A stretch of 64,000 bases of DNA, taken from NCBI RefSeq assembly GCF_011766325.1, contig NZ_BLLG01000010.1, forward strand, positions 186,001 through 250,000, in the 5' to 3' direction. The stretch is from Streptomyces pacificus. GTDB lineage: Bacteria; Actinomycetota; Actinomycetes; Streptomycetales; Streptomycetaceae. Below, in pieces: positions 42,429 through 50,743 of the stretch. The notes below the pieces were generated by a model. That model saw nothing but the letters and a program-made list of their open reading frames with translations, searched no databases and was not told the DNA's origin. The position numbers and the translations under genes were made by a program. Each line of letters opens with the position of its first letter. Positions within the stretch are counted from its first letter, which is position 1.

Positions 42429-43220
42429 ATGGCCACCACGTTCGCCGAGGCCGCCGAGGACACCACCGTACTGTCGCACGCCGCCAGGATCGAGCACGTC
42501 TCGAAGTCGTTCCGCGGTCCCGCCGGATCGCAGCTCGTCCTGGACGACATCAGTCTGGACGTCGCCCCCGGCGAGTTCGTCACCATCCTCGGGGCGTCGG
42601 GATGCGGCAAGTCCACCCTGCTCAACCTGGTCGCGGGGCTGGACCGGCCGACCACCGGGTCCATCGAGACGCCCGGCGGGCGGCCCGCCCTGATGTTCCA
42701 GGAGCACGCCCTCTTCCCGTGGCTGACCGCGGGCAGGAACATCGAACTGGCGCTGCGGCTGCGCGGTGTCCCCAGGGCCGGGCGCCGCGAGGAGGCGGAG
42801 CGGCTGCTGGAACTGGTCCGGCTCGGCGGCGCGCACGGCAAGCGCGTCCACGAGCTGTCCGGCGGCATGCGCCAGCGGGTCGCCATGGCCCGGGCCCTCG
42901 CGCAGGACAGCGATCTGCTGCTGATGGACGAGCCGTTCGCGGCGCTCGACGCCATCACCCGCGACGTACTGCACGACGAGCTGACGCGGATCTGGCGCGA
43001 GACGAACGTGTCGGTGCTCTTCGTCACGCACAACGTCAGGGAGGCGGTCCGGCTCGCCCAGCGGGTGGTCCTGCTGTCGTCGCGGCCAGGCCGGGTGGCC
43101 CGCGAGTGGGCCGTGGACATCCCGCAGCCGCGCCGCATCGAGGACGCCGCCGTGGCGGACCTGTCCGTCGAGATCACCGAACGACTGCGGGGGGAGATCC
43201 GCCGACATGGCCAGCAGTGA
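42429..43220 (+). CDS. ssuB: Sulfonate-type ABC transporter ATP-binding protein
   Basis: 263 aa from ATG 42429 with an excellent ribosome binding site (GGAGGTGACGACC). Walker A is LGASGCGKSTLLN, the Q loop is MFQEHALFPWLT, the signature HELSGGMRQRVAMARALAQD, Walker B LLLMDEPFAALD and the H loop FVTHNVREA. This is the SsuB/TauB-type ATPase energising the adjacent permease. Its end overlaps the permease gene by 14 nt. Confidence 0.94.
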   Translation: MATTFAEAAEDTTVLSHAARIEHVSKSFRGPAGSQLVLDDISLDVAPGEFVTILGASGCGKSTLLNLVAGLDRPTTGSIETPGGRPALMFQEHALFPWLTAGRNIELALRLRGVPRAGRREEAERLLELVRLGGAHGKRVHELSGGMRQRVAMARALAQDSDLLLMDEPFAALDAITRDVLHDELTRIWRETNVSVLFVTHNVREAVRLAQRVVLLSSRPGRVAREWAVDIPQPRRIEDAAVADLSVEITERLRGEIRRHGQQ

Positions 43221-44121
43221 AGCCCGGGCCGGCGTCACGAAGGCGGGCGGATCGCCCGCCGGGCCGGACGACCTCGCCGGTGTCGAGGCCGGTCTGGACG
43301 CCCTCGACGCCGTCGAGGTCCGCCGCACACCCCTGCGCGAGGTCCTCCTGAAGAAGGCCGTACCACCGCTCGTGGCGGTCGCCCTCGTGCTGGCGGTGTG
43401 GCAGCTCCTCGTCTCGGCCCGGGTCACCACCGAGGACAAGCTGCCGGCGCCGTCCGCGGTGTGGGCGGGCCTGTCCGACATGTGGCTGCAGGGCACCCTG
43501 TTCGACGTGATCTGGACCAGCGTGTCGCGCGGACTGTTCGGCTTCCTGCTGGCCCTGGCCATCGGCACCCCGCTGGGTCTGCTGGTGGCGCGGGTCGGCT
43601 TCGTCCGTGCCGCGATCGGCCCGATCCTCTCCGGCCTGCAGTCGCTGCCGTCGGTGGCGTGGGTGCCGCCTGCCGTCATCTGGCTCGGCCTGAACGACTC
43701 GATGATGTACGCGGTCATCCTGCTCGGCGCGGTGCCGTCGATCGCCAACGGGCTGGTGTCCGGGGTCACCCAGGTGCCTCCGCTGTTCCTGCGGGCCGGG
43801 CGGACACTCGGCGCCACCGGCCTGAGGGGCACCTGGCATATCGTCATGCCGGCCGCGCTGCCGGGCTATCTGGGCGGCCTGAAGCAGGGCTGGGCCTTCT
43901 CCTGGCGCTCGCTGATGGCGGCCGAGATCATCGCCTCCTCTCCCGACCTGGGCCTCGGCCTGGGACAGCTGCTGGAGAACGGCCGCAACAACATCGACAT
44001 GCCCGGCGTGTTCCTGGCGATCGTCCTCATCCTGGTCGTCGGTATCGCCGTCGACCTGCTCGTCTTCAGCCCGCTGGAGCGCCGGGTGCTCCGCAGCCGC
44101 GGTCTCCTCGCCGGGAGTTGA
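43207..44121 (+). CDS. ssuC: Sulfonate-type ABC transporter permease
   Basis: 304 aa. About six hydrophobic segments follow a 45-residue cytoplasmic N-terminus (VPPLVAVALVLAVWQLLVSA is the first). The EAA-type loop contacting the ATPase is RAGRTLGATGLRGTWHIVMP, then AALPGYLGGLKQGWAFSW. The protein belongs to the SsuC/TauC BPD_transp_1 family. The gene overlaps ssuB by 14 nt and is followed 9 nt later by the chelatase gene. Confidence 0.94.
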   Translation: MASSEARAGVTKAGGSPAGPDDLAGVEAGLDALDAVEVRRTPLREVLLKKAVPPLVAVALVLAVWQLLVSARVTTEDKLPAPSAVWAGLSDMWLQGTLFDVIWTSVSRGLFGFLLALAIGTPLGLLVARVGFVRAAIGPILSGLQSLPSVAWVPPAVIWLGLNDSMMYAVILLGAVPSIANGLVSGVTQVPPLFLRAGRTLGATGLRGTWHIVMPAALPGYLGGLKQGWAFSWRSLMAAEIIASSPDLGLGLGQLLENGRNNIDMPGVFLAIVLILVVGIAVDLLVFSPLERRVLRSRGLLAGS

Positions 44122-44130
44122 GCCGATCCC

Positions 44131-44931
44131 GTGTACGGCCCCGCCCACCCCGCGCTTCTCGTCGTCGCCCACGGCAGCCGCGATCCGCGCCATGCCGCGA
44201 CCGTGCACGCCCTGGTACGGCAGGTGCGGTCGCAGCGGCCCGGGGTGCGGGTCGGCACGGCGTTCCTGGACTTCAACGCGCCCGCCGTGCCCCGGGTGCT
44301 GGAGCGGATGGCGAACGACGCGGTGGCACAGGTGGTCGCACTGCCGCTGCTGCTGGCCCGGGCCTTCCATGCGAAGTCGGACATCCCGTCCGTGCTGGAC
44401 GAGGCCCGGGCGCGGCACCCGCGGCTCCGGATCACCCAGGCAGGGGTACTCGGCCCGTCCCGGCTGCTGCTGGACACGGTCGAACAGCGTCTGTACGAGG
44501 CCGGGTTGACACCCGCCGACAAGGGCTCGACGGGAGTCGTCCTGGCCTCGGCCGGCTCCTCCGACCCGGAGGCCGCCTCCGGGCTCGCCGAGGTGGCGCG
44601 GGACCTGCGGCACAGCGGATGGCGCACGGTGCGGCCCGCGTTCGCCTCCGCCGTCACCGCGGCGGGGCCGCCCGCCCCCGGGGACGCGGTGCGGGCGCTG
44701 CGCGCCGCGGGAGCCGAGGGAGCCGGCGGCTCCGAGCCCCTGAAACGGGTCGCGGTGGCACCGTATGTCATCGCCCCCGGCCGGCTGCCGGACCGGATCG
44801 CGGACGGCGCGCGGGCCGCAGGGGCGGACGTCCTGGCCGATGTGCTCGGACCGTCACCCGCACTGGCCCGGCTGGTGCTGCGGCGGTACGACGAGGCCCT
44901 GGCCGTGCAGCGCCTCGCCGCCGCGGGCTGA
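44131..44931 (+). CDS. Sirohydrochlorin chelatase (CbiX-like)
   Basis: 266 aa from GTG 44131. Two CbiX/SirB repeats are visible. The first begins HPALLVVAHGSRDPRHAATV and carries FLDFNAPAVPRVLERM with VVALPLLLARAFHAKSDIP. The second begins GVVLASAGSSDPEAASGLAE. His residues in VAHGSRD and FHAKSD are the metal-binding ones of the family. In this operon iron insertion to give sirohaem for the sulfite reductase is the natural role; cobalt chelation is the alternative. Confidence 0.9.
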   Translation: MYGPAHPALLVVAHGSRDPRHAATVHALVRQVRSQRPGVRVGTAFLDFNAPAVPRVLERMANDAVAQVVALPLLLARAFHAKSDIPSVLDEARARHPRLRITQAGVLGPSRLLLDTVEQRLYEAGLTPADKGSTGVVLASAGSSDPEAASGLAEVARDLRHSGWRTVRPAFASAVTAAGPPAPGDAVRALRAAGAEGAGGSEPLKRVAVAPYVIAPGRLPDRIADGARAAGADVLADVLGPSPALARLVLRRYDEALAVQRLAAAG

Positions 44932-45020
44932 GCACCCCGTCCGAGCGGGCCGACGGGCGCCCCGCCAGGCCGTGCACCACCTCACCACCGCACGCCGAAC
45001 ACCCCCCCACCCCGACCGGC

Positions 45021-45079
45021 GCCGCACCACGGCAGGCGCCGCACCACGGCAGGCCGCGCACCACGGCAGGCCCTGCCGT
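45021..45079. repeat. 17-bp tandem repeats with hairpin at the convergent gene ends
   Basis: GCCGCACCACGGCAGGC occurs three times (45021, 45038, 45055; the third starts CGC). The last copy forms a hairpin with the following CCTGCCGT (ACGGCAGG at 45063-45070). It lies between the convergent chelatase gene and the hypothetical gene at 45080 and may terminate both. Confidence 0.8.
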
Positions 45080-45553
45080 TCAGCCTCCGGGATGGGGCGG
45101 ACGCACCTCGACGAACCGGCGGCGGCTCCGACCGCGGTACACCAGGGCGTCCCAGCCGAGGCGCCCCAGTATCCGGGCGCAGTCGGCGAGGGCGCGTTCC
45201 TCCTCCCCGGCGGCGCCACTGCCGTGCGGTCCGAGCCATTCGACCCTGACCATGCCCGGTTCGTCCGGTACTCCCGCCACGCGGTATCCGGTGGCCACCC
45301 GGCGCCCCGAGTCGGCGTCGACGGCGGAGGGCGCGATACCGGCCGCCTCCAGCGCGAGCGCCACGGCGCGAACCATCCGCCCCCGTTCCCAAGGGGCGGG
45401 CACCGCTTCGGGGCCGGCGGCGGCGCCGGGGCCGGCACCGGTGAGCCGACGGATCTGCAGCATGCCCTCGAACGCCACGCGCACCTCGGCGGCCCGCGCC
45501 CGCGCCTCGCGCTCGCCGCCCGGGCGCGGAGGCCCGTCACCGTCGTCGTACAT
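45080..45553 (-). CDS. Conserved-looking hypothetical protein
   Basis: 157 aa from ATG 45553 (MYDDGDGPPRPGGEREARAR). No domain is recognised. A helical N-terminus (ARAAEVRVAFEGMLQIRRLT) precedes a compact alpha/beta-like part ending ILGRLGWDALVYRGRSRRRF. There is no signal peptide or membrane segment. Codon usage and position, convergent to the sulfur operon, support a real gene. Ten more residues would be added by GTG 45583. Confidence 0.7.
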   Translation of the reverse strand: MYDDGDGPPRPGGEREARARAAEVRVAFEGMLQIRRLTGAGPGAAAGPEAVPAPWERGRMVRAVALALEAAGIAPSAVDADSGRRVATGYRVAGVPDEPGMVRVEWLGPHGSGAAGEEERALADCARILGRLGWDALVYRGRSRRRFVEVRPPHPGG

Positions 45554-45764
45554 GGAACCGACGATAGGGTGCGGCACCGACAACCGCCCCGGGGCCGGTC
45601 ACCGCTGCCGCGGCCACTCGGCAGGGCGGCCACGCCACCCGGCCGCGACCGGGTACACGGCCGTGCGGAGAGACAGGGCTCCTGCCCCGCGGTGACACGA
45701 TCGTGGCACCGTCGTGACGGACCCGCCGGGCCGGCCCGCGCATGATGTCCGCGAGGAGGCTGAC

Positions 45765-45956
45765 ATGTCGCTGCACTACCACAGGCGGATCACACTCATC
45801 CCGAGGCTGCTGCACCTGAACGTCGGTACACACGGCTGGTCCCTGAGCCTCGGCACTCGCCGGGCCCACATCACCCGGGGCAGCGGCGGCCGCGGCAGGG
45901 CATCGGTCCGGCTGCCCGGCGGATTCAGCTGGCACCGCAGTTTCCGGCGGCGCTGA
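45765..45956 (+). CDS. DUF4236 small protein
   Basis: 63 aa from ATG 45765 after GAGGAGG. MSLHYHRRITLIPRLLHLNV and GTHGWSLSLGTRRAHIT match DUF4236, a short basic domain of unknown function that usually begins with an FRYRKSIKLGP-type sequence. The C-terminus is Arg/Gly-rich. A 10-bp periodic array begins 35 bp after the stop. Confidence 0.8.
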   Translation: MSLHYHRRITLIPRLLHLNVGTHGWSLSLGTRRAHITRGSGGRGRASVRLPGGFSWHRSFRRR

Positions 45957-45990
45957 CGAGCCCTCACACACGCTGTCGGCGCGCGCCGAA

Positions 45991-46100
45991 GAACACCGAC
46001 AGGCATCAGCAAGCACGGCCAAGCCCCGACAAGCACTGACAAGCCCAGACAAGCACCGAGAAGCACCGAGAAGCACCGAGAAGCACCGAGAAGCACCGAC
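45991..46100. repeat. 10-bp tandem array, about 11 units
   Basis: The core at 46051-46090 repeats AAGCACCGAG without variation, and flanking units (AAGCCCCGAC, AAGCACTGAC, AAGCCCAGAC, AAGCACGGCC, GAACACCGAC) keep the same 10-bp register. ORFs crossing it on the minus strand are artefacts of the repeat. Confidence 0.9.
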
Positions 46101-46258
46101 AGGCGCTATGGGTTCCGGCAAGCGCCGGCAGGGCTCGGGGTGCGGCCGGGAGCGGCCGGTGCGGTCGGCCCGTACCACATGCGCCGGACCCCGGCCCGCC
46201 GCTCCCGGCCGCGCGGGCGAGAGCGATGCCGGGGCCGATGGCCCCGGCCCGCCTCCGC

Positions 46259-46822
46259 TCAGACTGGTTCGCCGGCCGTCATCTCCGCGAGCCTGTCCAC
46301 CGTGTTCCAGTTGCGGGTCGTGGCGACGAGGCCCTTCTTCACGCTCGCCCGTGCCAGCGCGTCGGCCAGCCTGGAGCGGCCGATTCCCCCCGGGGTGTAC
46401 AGGTACAGCGCGCGGTCCCCGAGCCGGAAGTCCTCGGGCAGATGGGCGTCCCGGTCCACACCGGCGAACCGCTCCGGTTCGACGCGCTCCGAGAAATAGG
46501 TGACATGCAGTTGCCTGCCCTCGAGCCGTCCGGCCGGGAAGGGGCAGTCGCCGACGACCGAGGCGAGGTACGGCCCGCCGCGCACGAGGCAGTCCACGGT
46601 GAAGCCGAAGCGCTCCTCGACGGCGCGTTCGATGCCGCGCGCGAGCCCGTCCTCGTCATCCGTCTCGCTGGTGAACACGGCGTTGCCGCTCTGGAGGTAG
46701 GTGCGCACATGGCCATGGCCGAGGTCCGTCACCAGGCTGTGCAGGTCGGCCATCGGAACCTTGCGGTGGCCGCCGACATTGATGCCGCGCAGCAGCGCGG
46801 CGTACGCGTGGGTCTTCGCCAT
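46259..46822 (-). CDS. DUF1697 protein
   Basis: 187 aa. MAKTHAYAALLRGINVGGHR with KVPMADLHSLVTDLG, and TYLQSGNAVFTS, are the hallmark start of DUF1697; the C-terminal TTRNWNTVDRLAEM is also typical. Cytosolic, function unknown. ATG 46822 has no strong ribosome binding site. The gene is isolated from its neighbours. Confidence 0.93.
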   Translation of the reverse strand: MAKTHAYAALLRGINVGGHRKVPMADLHSLVTDLGHGHVRTYLQSGNAVFTSETDDEDGLARGIERAVEERFGFTVDCLVRGGPYLASVVGDCPFPAGRLEGRQLHVTYFSERVEPERFAGVDRDAHLPEDFRLGDRALYLYTPGGIGRSRLADALARASVKKGLVATTRNWNTVDRLAEMTAGEPV

Positions 46823-47173
46823 TGGTAGTCAGGGATGCGGTGCTCCTTCGAGCCCGCTTCCCCGTTCCCCTTTCCGTCCGTGCGTGCGTGCGGGGCTCGG
46901 CTTCTCCGCGGTGACGAGGCTGCGAGGTTCGCTCCACACTGCGGCCCGCGTGCTTGCTGCCTCCGCAGGGGCTCCCGGCATCCCGCGCAGACCGCAGCTT
47001 CTCCGCGGCGGACCGGGAGCTGCCACCGGGCTCGGGTGTGCGGCCGGGCGGGCTGCCGCCCCCGAGCCTGGACCAGCTGTCAGGACACACCATGCCGCCC
47101 ACCATAGGACGGCCGCCGTGCCCCGTGAGGGAGGGCACGACGGCCATCGGATCCCTCCTGCCGGCCGGGCCGG
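46823..47173. other. Intergenic region
   Basis: I see no supported gene in 351 bp between DUF1697 and the glycosyltransferase gene. It presumably contains the DUF1697 promoter and the end of the glycosyltransferase transcript. Confidence 0.5.
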
Positions 47174-48373
47174 TTACCCGGCGGTCTGCGGCAGTTCGGC
47201 CTCGATGAGATCGGCGGCCCGGCGCGTACCGCCCTCCAGGCGCATCGAGCGGCGGATCTCCTCCAGCCGGACGGCCACCTCGGGGTCGGCCGACAGCGTG
47301 AGCACGGCATCCCGGAGATGGTCCGCGGTGGCCTCCCCCATCGGCAGATGGCGGGCCACGCCGAGCGAGGCGAGCATGTCGGCGTTGCCGAACTGGTCGA
47401 CCGCCTGCGGGACCGCGACCATGGGTGTGGCGGTGGCCAGCCCCTCCTGGCTTCCGCCGGCGCCGGCATGTGTGATGAAGGCGTCGGCCTGCCCGAGTAC
47501 CGCCCGCTGCGGTACCCACTCGTGCACCTCGATGTTCGCGGGCACACGGCCGAGTTCCGCCGGATCCACGAACCTGCCGATCTGCAGCACGACGTGCCAA
47601 CCTGGCAGTTCGCCGAAGGCCTTCACACACTCGCGGTAGAAGGCGGGCTGCCTGGTGAACGCCGAGCCGAGGGAGACCAGCAGCACCTTGCCCGCGCCTG
47701 CGGGCCGTCGCCACTGCCCTTCCTGCGTGCGGTCGCCCTGGCAGGTGCCGACGAAGGAGTGGACGCGCTCGTCGACCCGGTCGGCGTTGGGCTGGAGCGC
47801 CCTGGGGATCAGCACCAGGGAGCGGGCCGGGCGGCGGACGAACGGGTCGGGGTGGACACCGATCCCGTTCTCCGACAGCCAGGACTCGAAGCGGGCGTAG
47901 TAGGCCCTGCCCCGCTCGGTCGCCCTGATGGCGGCGGTCATCGGCTCGCCGACCTCCTCCTCGTAGCCTTCCCAGGCAACGAGGTTCGGCGAGAGGGAAA
48001 TCGCCGGCACGCCCCAGCGATGGGCGAGGACGCGCGCGGGGTAGGAGGTGATGTCGTGCAGGACAAGGTCCGGTTCGTCCCCCGCGAACGCCTCGGCGAG
48101 CTGCGGCAGCGCCTGGACCGCGTCGTCGAGGAACGGCTCGATGTGGTCGATCGGTTCGGTGCCCCAGGCGTCCGGGGCGTCCGGCAGGGTGGAGTTCCAG
48201 GGCACCGGTTCCGCGCCGGTCGCGGCGACCTTCCCGGCGAAGGACGGCGGGATCGCGTAACTGACGCGGTGCCCGCGGGCCACGAGTTCCCGGATCACTT
48301 CGATGCTCGGGTTCACATGCCCGTGGGCGGCGATGGAGAACATGGCGATATGGGCCCGCTGTGGTTCGGTCAT
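47174..48373 (-). CDS. GT1 glycosyltransferase, macrolide-inactivating (Mgt/OleD-like)
   Basis: 399 aa. MTEPQRAHIAMFSIAAHGHV with NPSIEVIRELVARGHRVSYA is the N-terminal acceptor half, with the catalytic-type His in AHGHVNP. The donor half has LVSLGSAFTRQPAFYRECVK, EWVPQRAVL and HAGAGGSQEGLATATPMVAV followed by PQAVDQFGNA, which is the GT1 nucleotide-sugar motif. This pattern fits Mgt/OleI/OleD enzymes that glucosylate macrolides and phenolics. Acceptor range is inferred. The ATG lies exactly where a leaderless transcript would start, and a palindrome covers the promoter. Confidence 0.93.
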   Translation of the reverse strand: MTEPQRAHIAMFSIAAHGHVNPSIEVIRELVARGHRVSYAIPPSFAGKVAATGAEPVPWNSTLPDAPDAWGTEPIDHIEPFLDDAVQALPQLAEAFAGDEPDLVLHDITSYPARVLAHRWGVPAISLSPNLVAWEGYEEEVGEPMTAAIRATERGRAYYARFESWLSENGIGVHPDPFVRRPARSLVLIPRALQPNADRVDERVHSFVGTCQGDRTQEGQWRRPAGAGKVLLVSLGSAFTRQPAFYRECVKAFGELPGWHVVLQIGRFVDPAELGRVPANIEVHEWVPQRAVLGQADAFITHAGAGGSQEGLATATPMVAVPQAVDQFGNADMLASLGVARHLPMGEATADHLRDAVLTLSADPEVAVRLEEIRRSMRLEGGTRRAADLIEAELPQTAG

Positions 48374-48379
48374 CCCATG

Positions 48380-48406
48380 AGACTAAACGAAACGATACGT
48401 CTCGTT
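48380..48406 (-). promoter_or_regulatory. Probable leaderless promoter with TetR-type operator for the glycosyltransferase
   Basis: On the minus strand, TAGTCT (48385-48380) sits 6 nt before the ATG, the spacing of a -10 element for a leaderless mRNA. Immediately upstream, AACGAGACGTATCGTT (48406-48391) is an imperfect palindrome with AACGA/TCGTT arms, typical of TetR-family operators. No tetR gene is adjacent. Confidence 0.6.
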
Positions 48407-48508
48407 CTACAGGATAACCGGACCGTTGCCTGATGCGGCATCGGCCACCCCGACGGCGGGCGGGGACCGGATCGCCGTCCTCGGCCGGCCCCCTCGCCGA
48501 CCCGCCGG

Positions 48509-48578
48509 CTCTCCCTCCCCCTCCCCCCTCCTCCCTCCTCCCCCTCCCCCCTCCTCCCCCTCCTTCCTCCCCTCCCCC
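48509..48578. repeat. 70-nt homopyrimidine tract
   Basis: Every base from 48509 to 48578 on the plus strand is C or T, arranged as CTCCCCCCTCCT-like units; the minus strand is an unbroken G/A run with many GGG to GGGGGG blocks. It lies between the divergent glycosyltransferase and kinase genes. Confidence 0.95.
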
Positions 48579-48634
48579 GTCTTCCTCCCCACCTTCCCGG
48601 AGCCGGTCCAGCTGCGGATGCGACAATCCGCGCC

Positions 48635-49486
48635 ATGGACGAGACGCACGCCCGGGAGGTGCTCGCGGCGGCCGGACTGCCGCGGAACGGCGAGCTGCTG
48701 GCGCTCGGCGAGAACGCGGTGTTCGCGATCGGCGACATCGTGGTGAGGATCGGACGGGGCGCCGATCTGCTGGAGCGCGCACGGCGGGAGCTGGTGGTGT
48801 CCGAGTGGCTGGAAGCCGCCGGCGTCCCGGCGGTACGGGCCGCTGAGCCTCGGGCTCGGCTGGTCGAGGGTCATCCGGTGACGGTGTGGCACCGGCTGCC
48901 GAAGGCCGTGCGCCCCGCGGAGGCACGGGATCTGGCCCCGCTGCTGCGGCTGGTGCACAGGCTGCCGGCGGCGCCGTTCGCGCTGCCGGGGCGGGAACTG
49001 CTCGGGGGTGTGGAACGCTGGCTGCGGCTGGCGGGCGAATCGATCGACCCTGGGGACGCGGCCTATCTGCGGGAGCGCCGGGACGGCTTCACCACAGCGG
49101 TCGCCGGGCTGGCACCGCAGCTGCCGCGCGGGCCGATCCACGGCGACGCGCTCCCGCGCAACGTTCTCGTCGGACCCGGTGGCCCGGTACTGGTCGACCT
49201 GGAGACCTTCTCCTGCGATCTGCGCGAGCACGACCTGGTCGTCCTGGCCCTCTCCCGCGACCGCTACGGGCTCGCCCCGGCGGCGTACGACGCGTTCACC
49301 CGCGCCTACGGGTGGGACGTGCGCGAGTGGGACGGCTGCGCGGTGCTGCGTGGCGCCCGGGAGACGGCGAGCTGCGCCTGGGTGGCTCAGCACGCGCCCG
49401 CGAACCCCCGCGCCCTGGCCGAGTTCCGCCGCCGCGTCGCGTCCCTGCGCGCGGGCGACACCGGGGCCCGCTGGCACCCGTTCTGA
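48635..49486 (+). CDS. Aminoglycoside phosphotransferase-fold kinase (APH family)
   Basis: 283 aa. The APH fold is shown by the catalytic loop IHGDALPRNVLV (HxDxxxxN) and the metal-binding VLVDLETFSCD in place of the usual DFE/DWE. The N-lobe has LALGENAVFAIGDIVVRIGR. The natural substrate is unknown; such proteins include antibiotic and small-molecule kinases. Divergent from the glycosyltransferase across about 260 bp, so a joint resistance role is possible but only inferred. Confidence 0.88.
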   Translation: MDETHAREVLAAAGLPRNGELLALGENAVFAIGDIVVRIGRGADLLERARRELVVSEWLEAAGVPAVRAAEPRARLVEGHPVTVWHRLPKAVRPAEARDLAPLLRLVHRLPAAPFALPGRELLGGVERWLRLAGESIDPGDAAYLRERRDGFTTAVAGLAPQLPRGPIHGDALPRNVLVGPGGPVLVDLETFSCDLREHDLVVLALSRDRYGLAPAAYDAFTRAYGWDVREWDGCAVLRGARETASCAWVAQHAPANPRALAEFRRRVASLRAGDTGARWHPF

Positions 49487-49713
49487 AGAGCCCCGCCCCG
49501 GAGCCGATCGGCCGCGCCCCCGGGCACCCCCGCTGGAGTACTGGCGCGGGCCCCGGGGCAGCGTTCCGCACCGGCTTCCGCCCGCCATCGCGGTCCGCCT
49601 GATCGGCCGTGGGGCCGCGGCAGCGCCGTTGCCTCCCTCCGGCGGTCCGGAACGCCGGGCGGCGCACCCCGGCAAGTGCCCCGGATCGCCGACAGGACGA
49701 CCGCGCGGCGGGA

Positions 49714-50418
49714 TCAGCCGGGTACCGAGGCCGGGGCGCGCAGGGGCCAGCCGCCGTCGACGACCGCGTCCTTCTCGCCCTTGCGGCGGAGGAAGGACTG
49801 GAAGTCCGCGGCCCATTCCGCGTACCAGCGGATCTGGCGGGCATGGAGGTCGGACGGGCTCAGCGCGGCGACCGACGGGTGCCGGTCGGCTATCGCGCGG
49901 GCGACCAGGACGGCCGCCAGGGCGTCCGCCGATGCCTCGTGCGCGTCGTCGAGAACGACTCCGTACTCCGCGCAGACCGCCTCCAGCGTGCGCTTCCCGC
50001 GCCGGTAACGGTCGACCGCCCGGTCGATGGTGTAGGGGTCGGCGACCGGGGCGGGGTCCCGGAGCGGCGGCAGTCCGTGCCGTCGCAGCTCGGCGGCGAG
50101 CAGGGTCAGGTCGAACGCCGCGTTGTACGCCACGACCGGTATCCCCCGCGCCCAGTGCGCGGCCAGCTCCACCGCCGCCTCAGCGGCCACCTCCCCCGCG
50201 GGGCGGCCCTCCGCCGCAGCCCGTTCGCTGCTGATCCCGTGGATCGCCGTCGCCTGGGCCGGGATGCGGACGCCGGGGTCCGCCAGCCAGGTACGCCGCT
50301 GCACGGTACCGTCGCCGTCGACCGTGACGACCGCCGCCGTCACGATCCGTGCCGAGAGCGGGTCCGTGCCCGTCGTCTCCAGGTCGAAGCCCACCAGCGG
50401 CTCGTGGTGCCAGGTCAT
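49714..50418 (-). CDS. DnaQ-like 3'-5' exonuclease (DEDD)
   Basis: 234 aa from ATG 50418 after GGGGGGATGG. All DEDDh motifs are intact: ExoI GFDLETTGTDP, ExoII AYNAAFDLTLLAAEL and ExoIII HEASADALAAVLVARA. HGISSERAAAEGRP is the linker typical of DnaQ proteins. The C-terminal RQIRWYAEWAADFQSFLRRK is common in streptomycete homologues. It is likely a repair or RNA/DNA-trimming exonuclease rather than the replicative subunit. It is followed on the same strand upstream by the HEPN-type gene, 325 bp away. Confidence 0.92.
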   Translation of the reverse strand: MTWHHEPLVGFDLETTGTDPLSARIVTAAVVTVDGDGTVQRRTWLADPGVRIPAQATAIHGISSERAAAEGRPAGEVAAEAAVELAAHWARGIPVVAYNAAFDLTLLAAELRRHGLPPLRDPAPVADPYTIDRAVDRYRRGKRTLEAVCAEYGVVLDDAHEASADALAAVLVARAIADRHPSVAALSPSDLHARQIRWYAEWAADFQSFLRRKGEKDAVVDGGWPLRAPASVPG

Positions 50419-50743
50419 CCATCCCCCCTTGTCGGTCCTGCTGACGAAGAACTCTCGCATGCGGCACTGACACTTCCACCACGGGCCGTCCGCTCCGCGC
50501 ACCCCCCGGGCGTCCTGCCCGGCCCGGCGGGCGCACCCGGCCGGGTCGGGGGCGCGCCCGGTCCAGGGCCGGTTCAGGCCCCCGTCTGCCCCGGCCCCGG
50601 TCTGCCCCGGCCCCGGTCTGCCCAGGGCCACGGGCGGCTCACATCACCGGCCCGCCCGATCCCGACCAGCGGCCGGCCCCGGGGCCGGCCGGTCGACGGC
50701 ACCCGGCGGTTCACGACACCGGCGGGCCACGGCACCAGGCGGT
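50419..50743. other. Intergenic region with direct repeats
   Basis: No gene is supported. It contains about three copies of GGCCCCGGTCTGCCCC near 50577-50625 and two copies of GGCGGTTCACGACACCGG near 50705-50755, upstream of the exonuclease gene. Confidence 0.55.

Noticed and set aside
45776..46096. Minus-strand ORF with SVLLGASRCF repeats
   Set aside because: It is produced by the 10-bp tandem array read in a frame where three units make 30 bp; no ribosome binding site or homologous domain.
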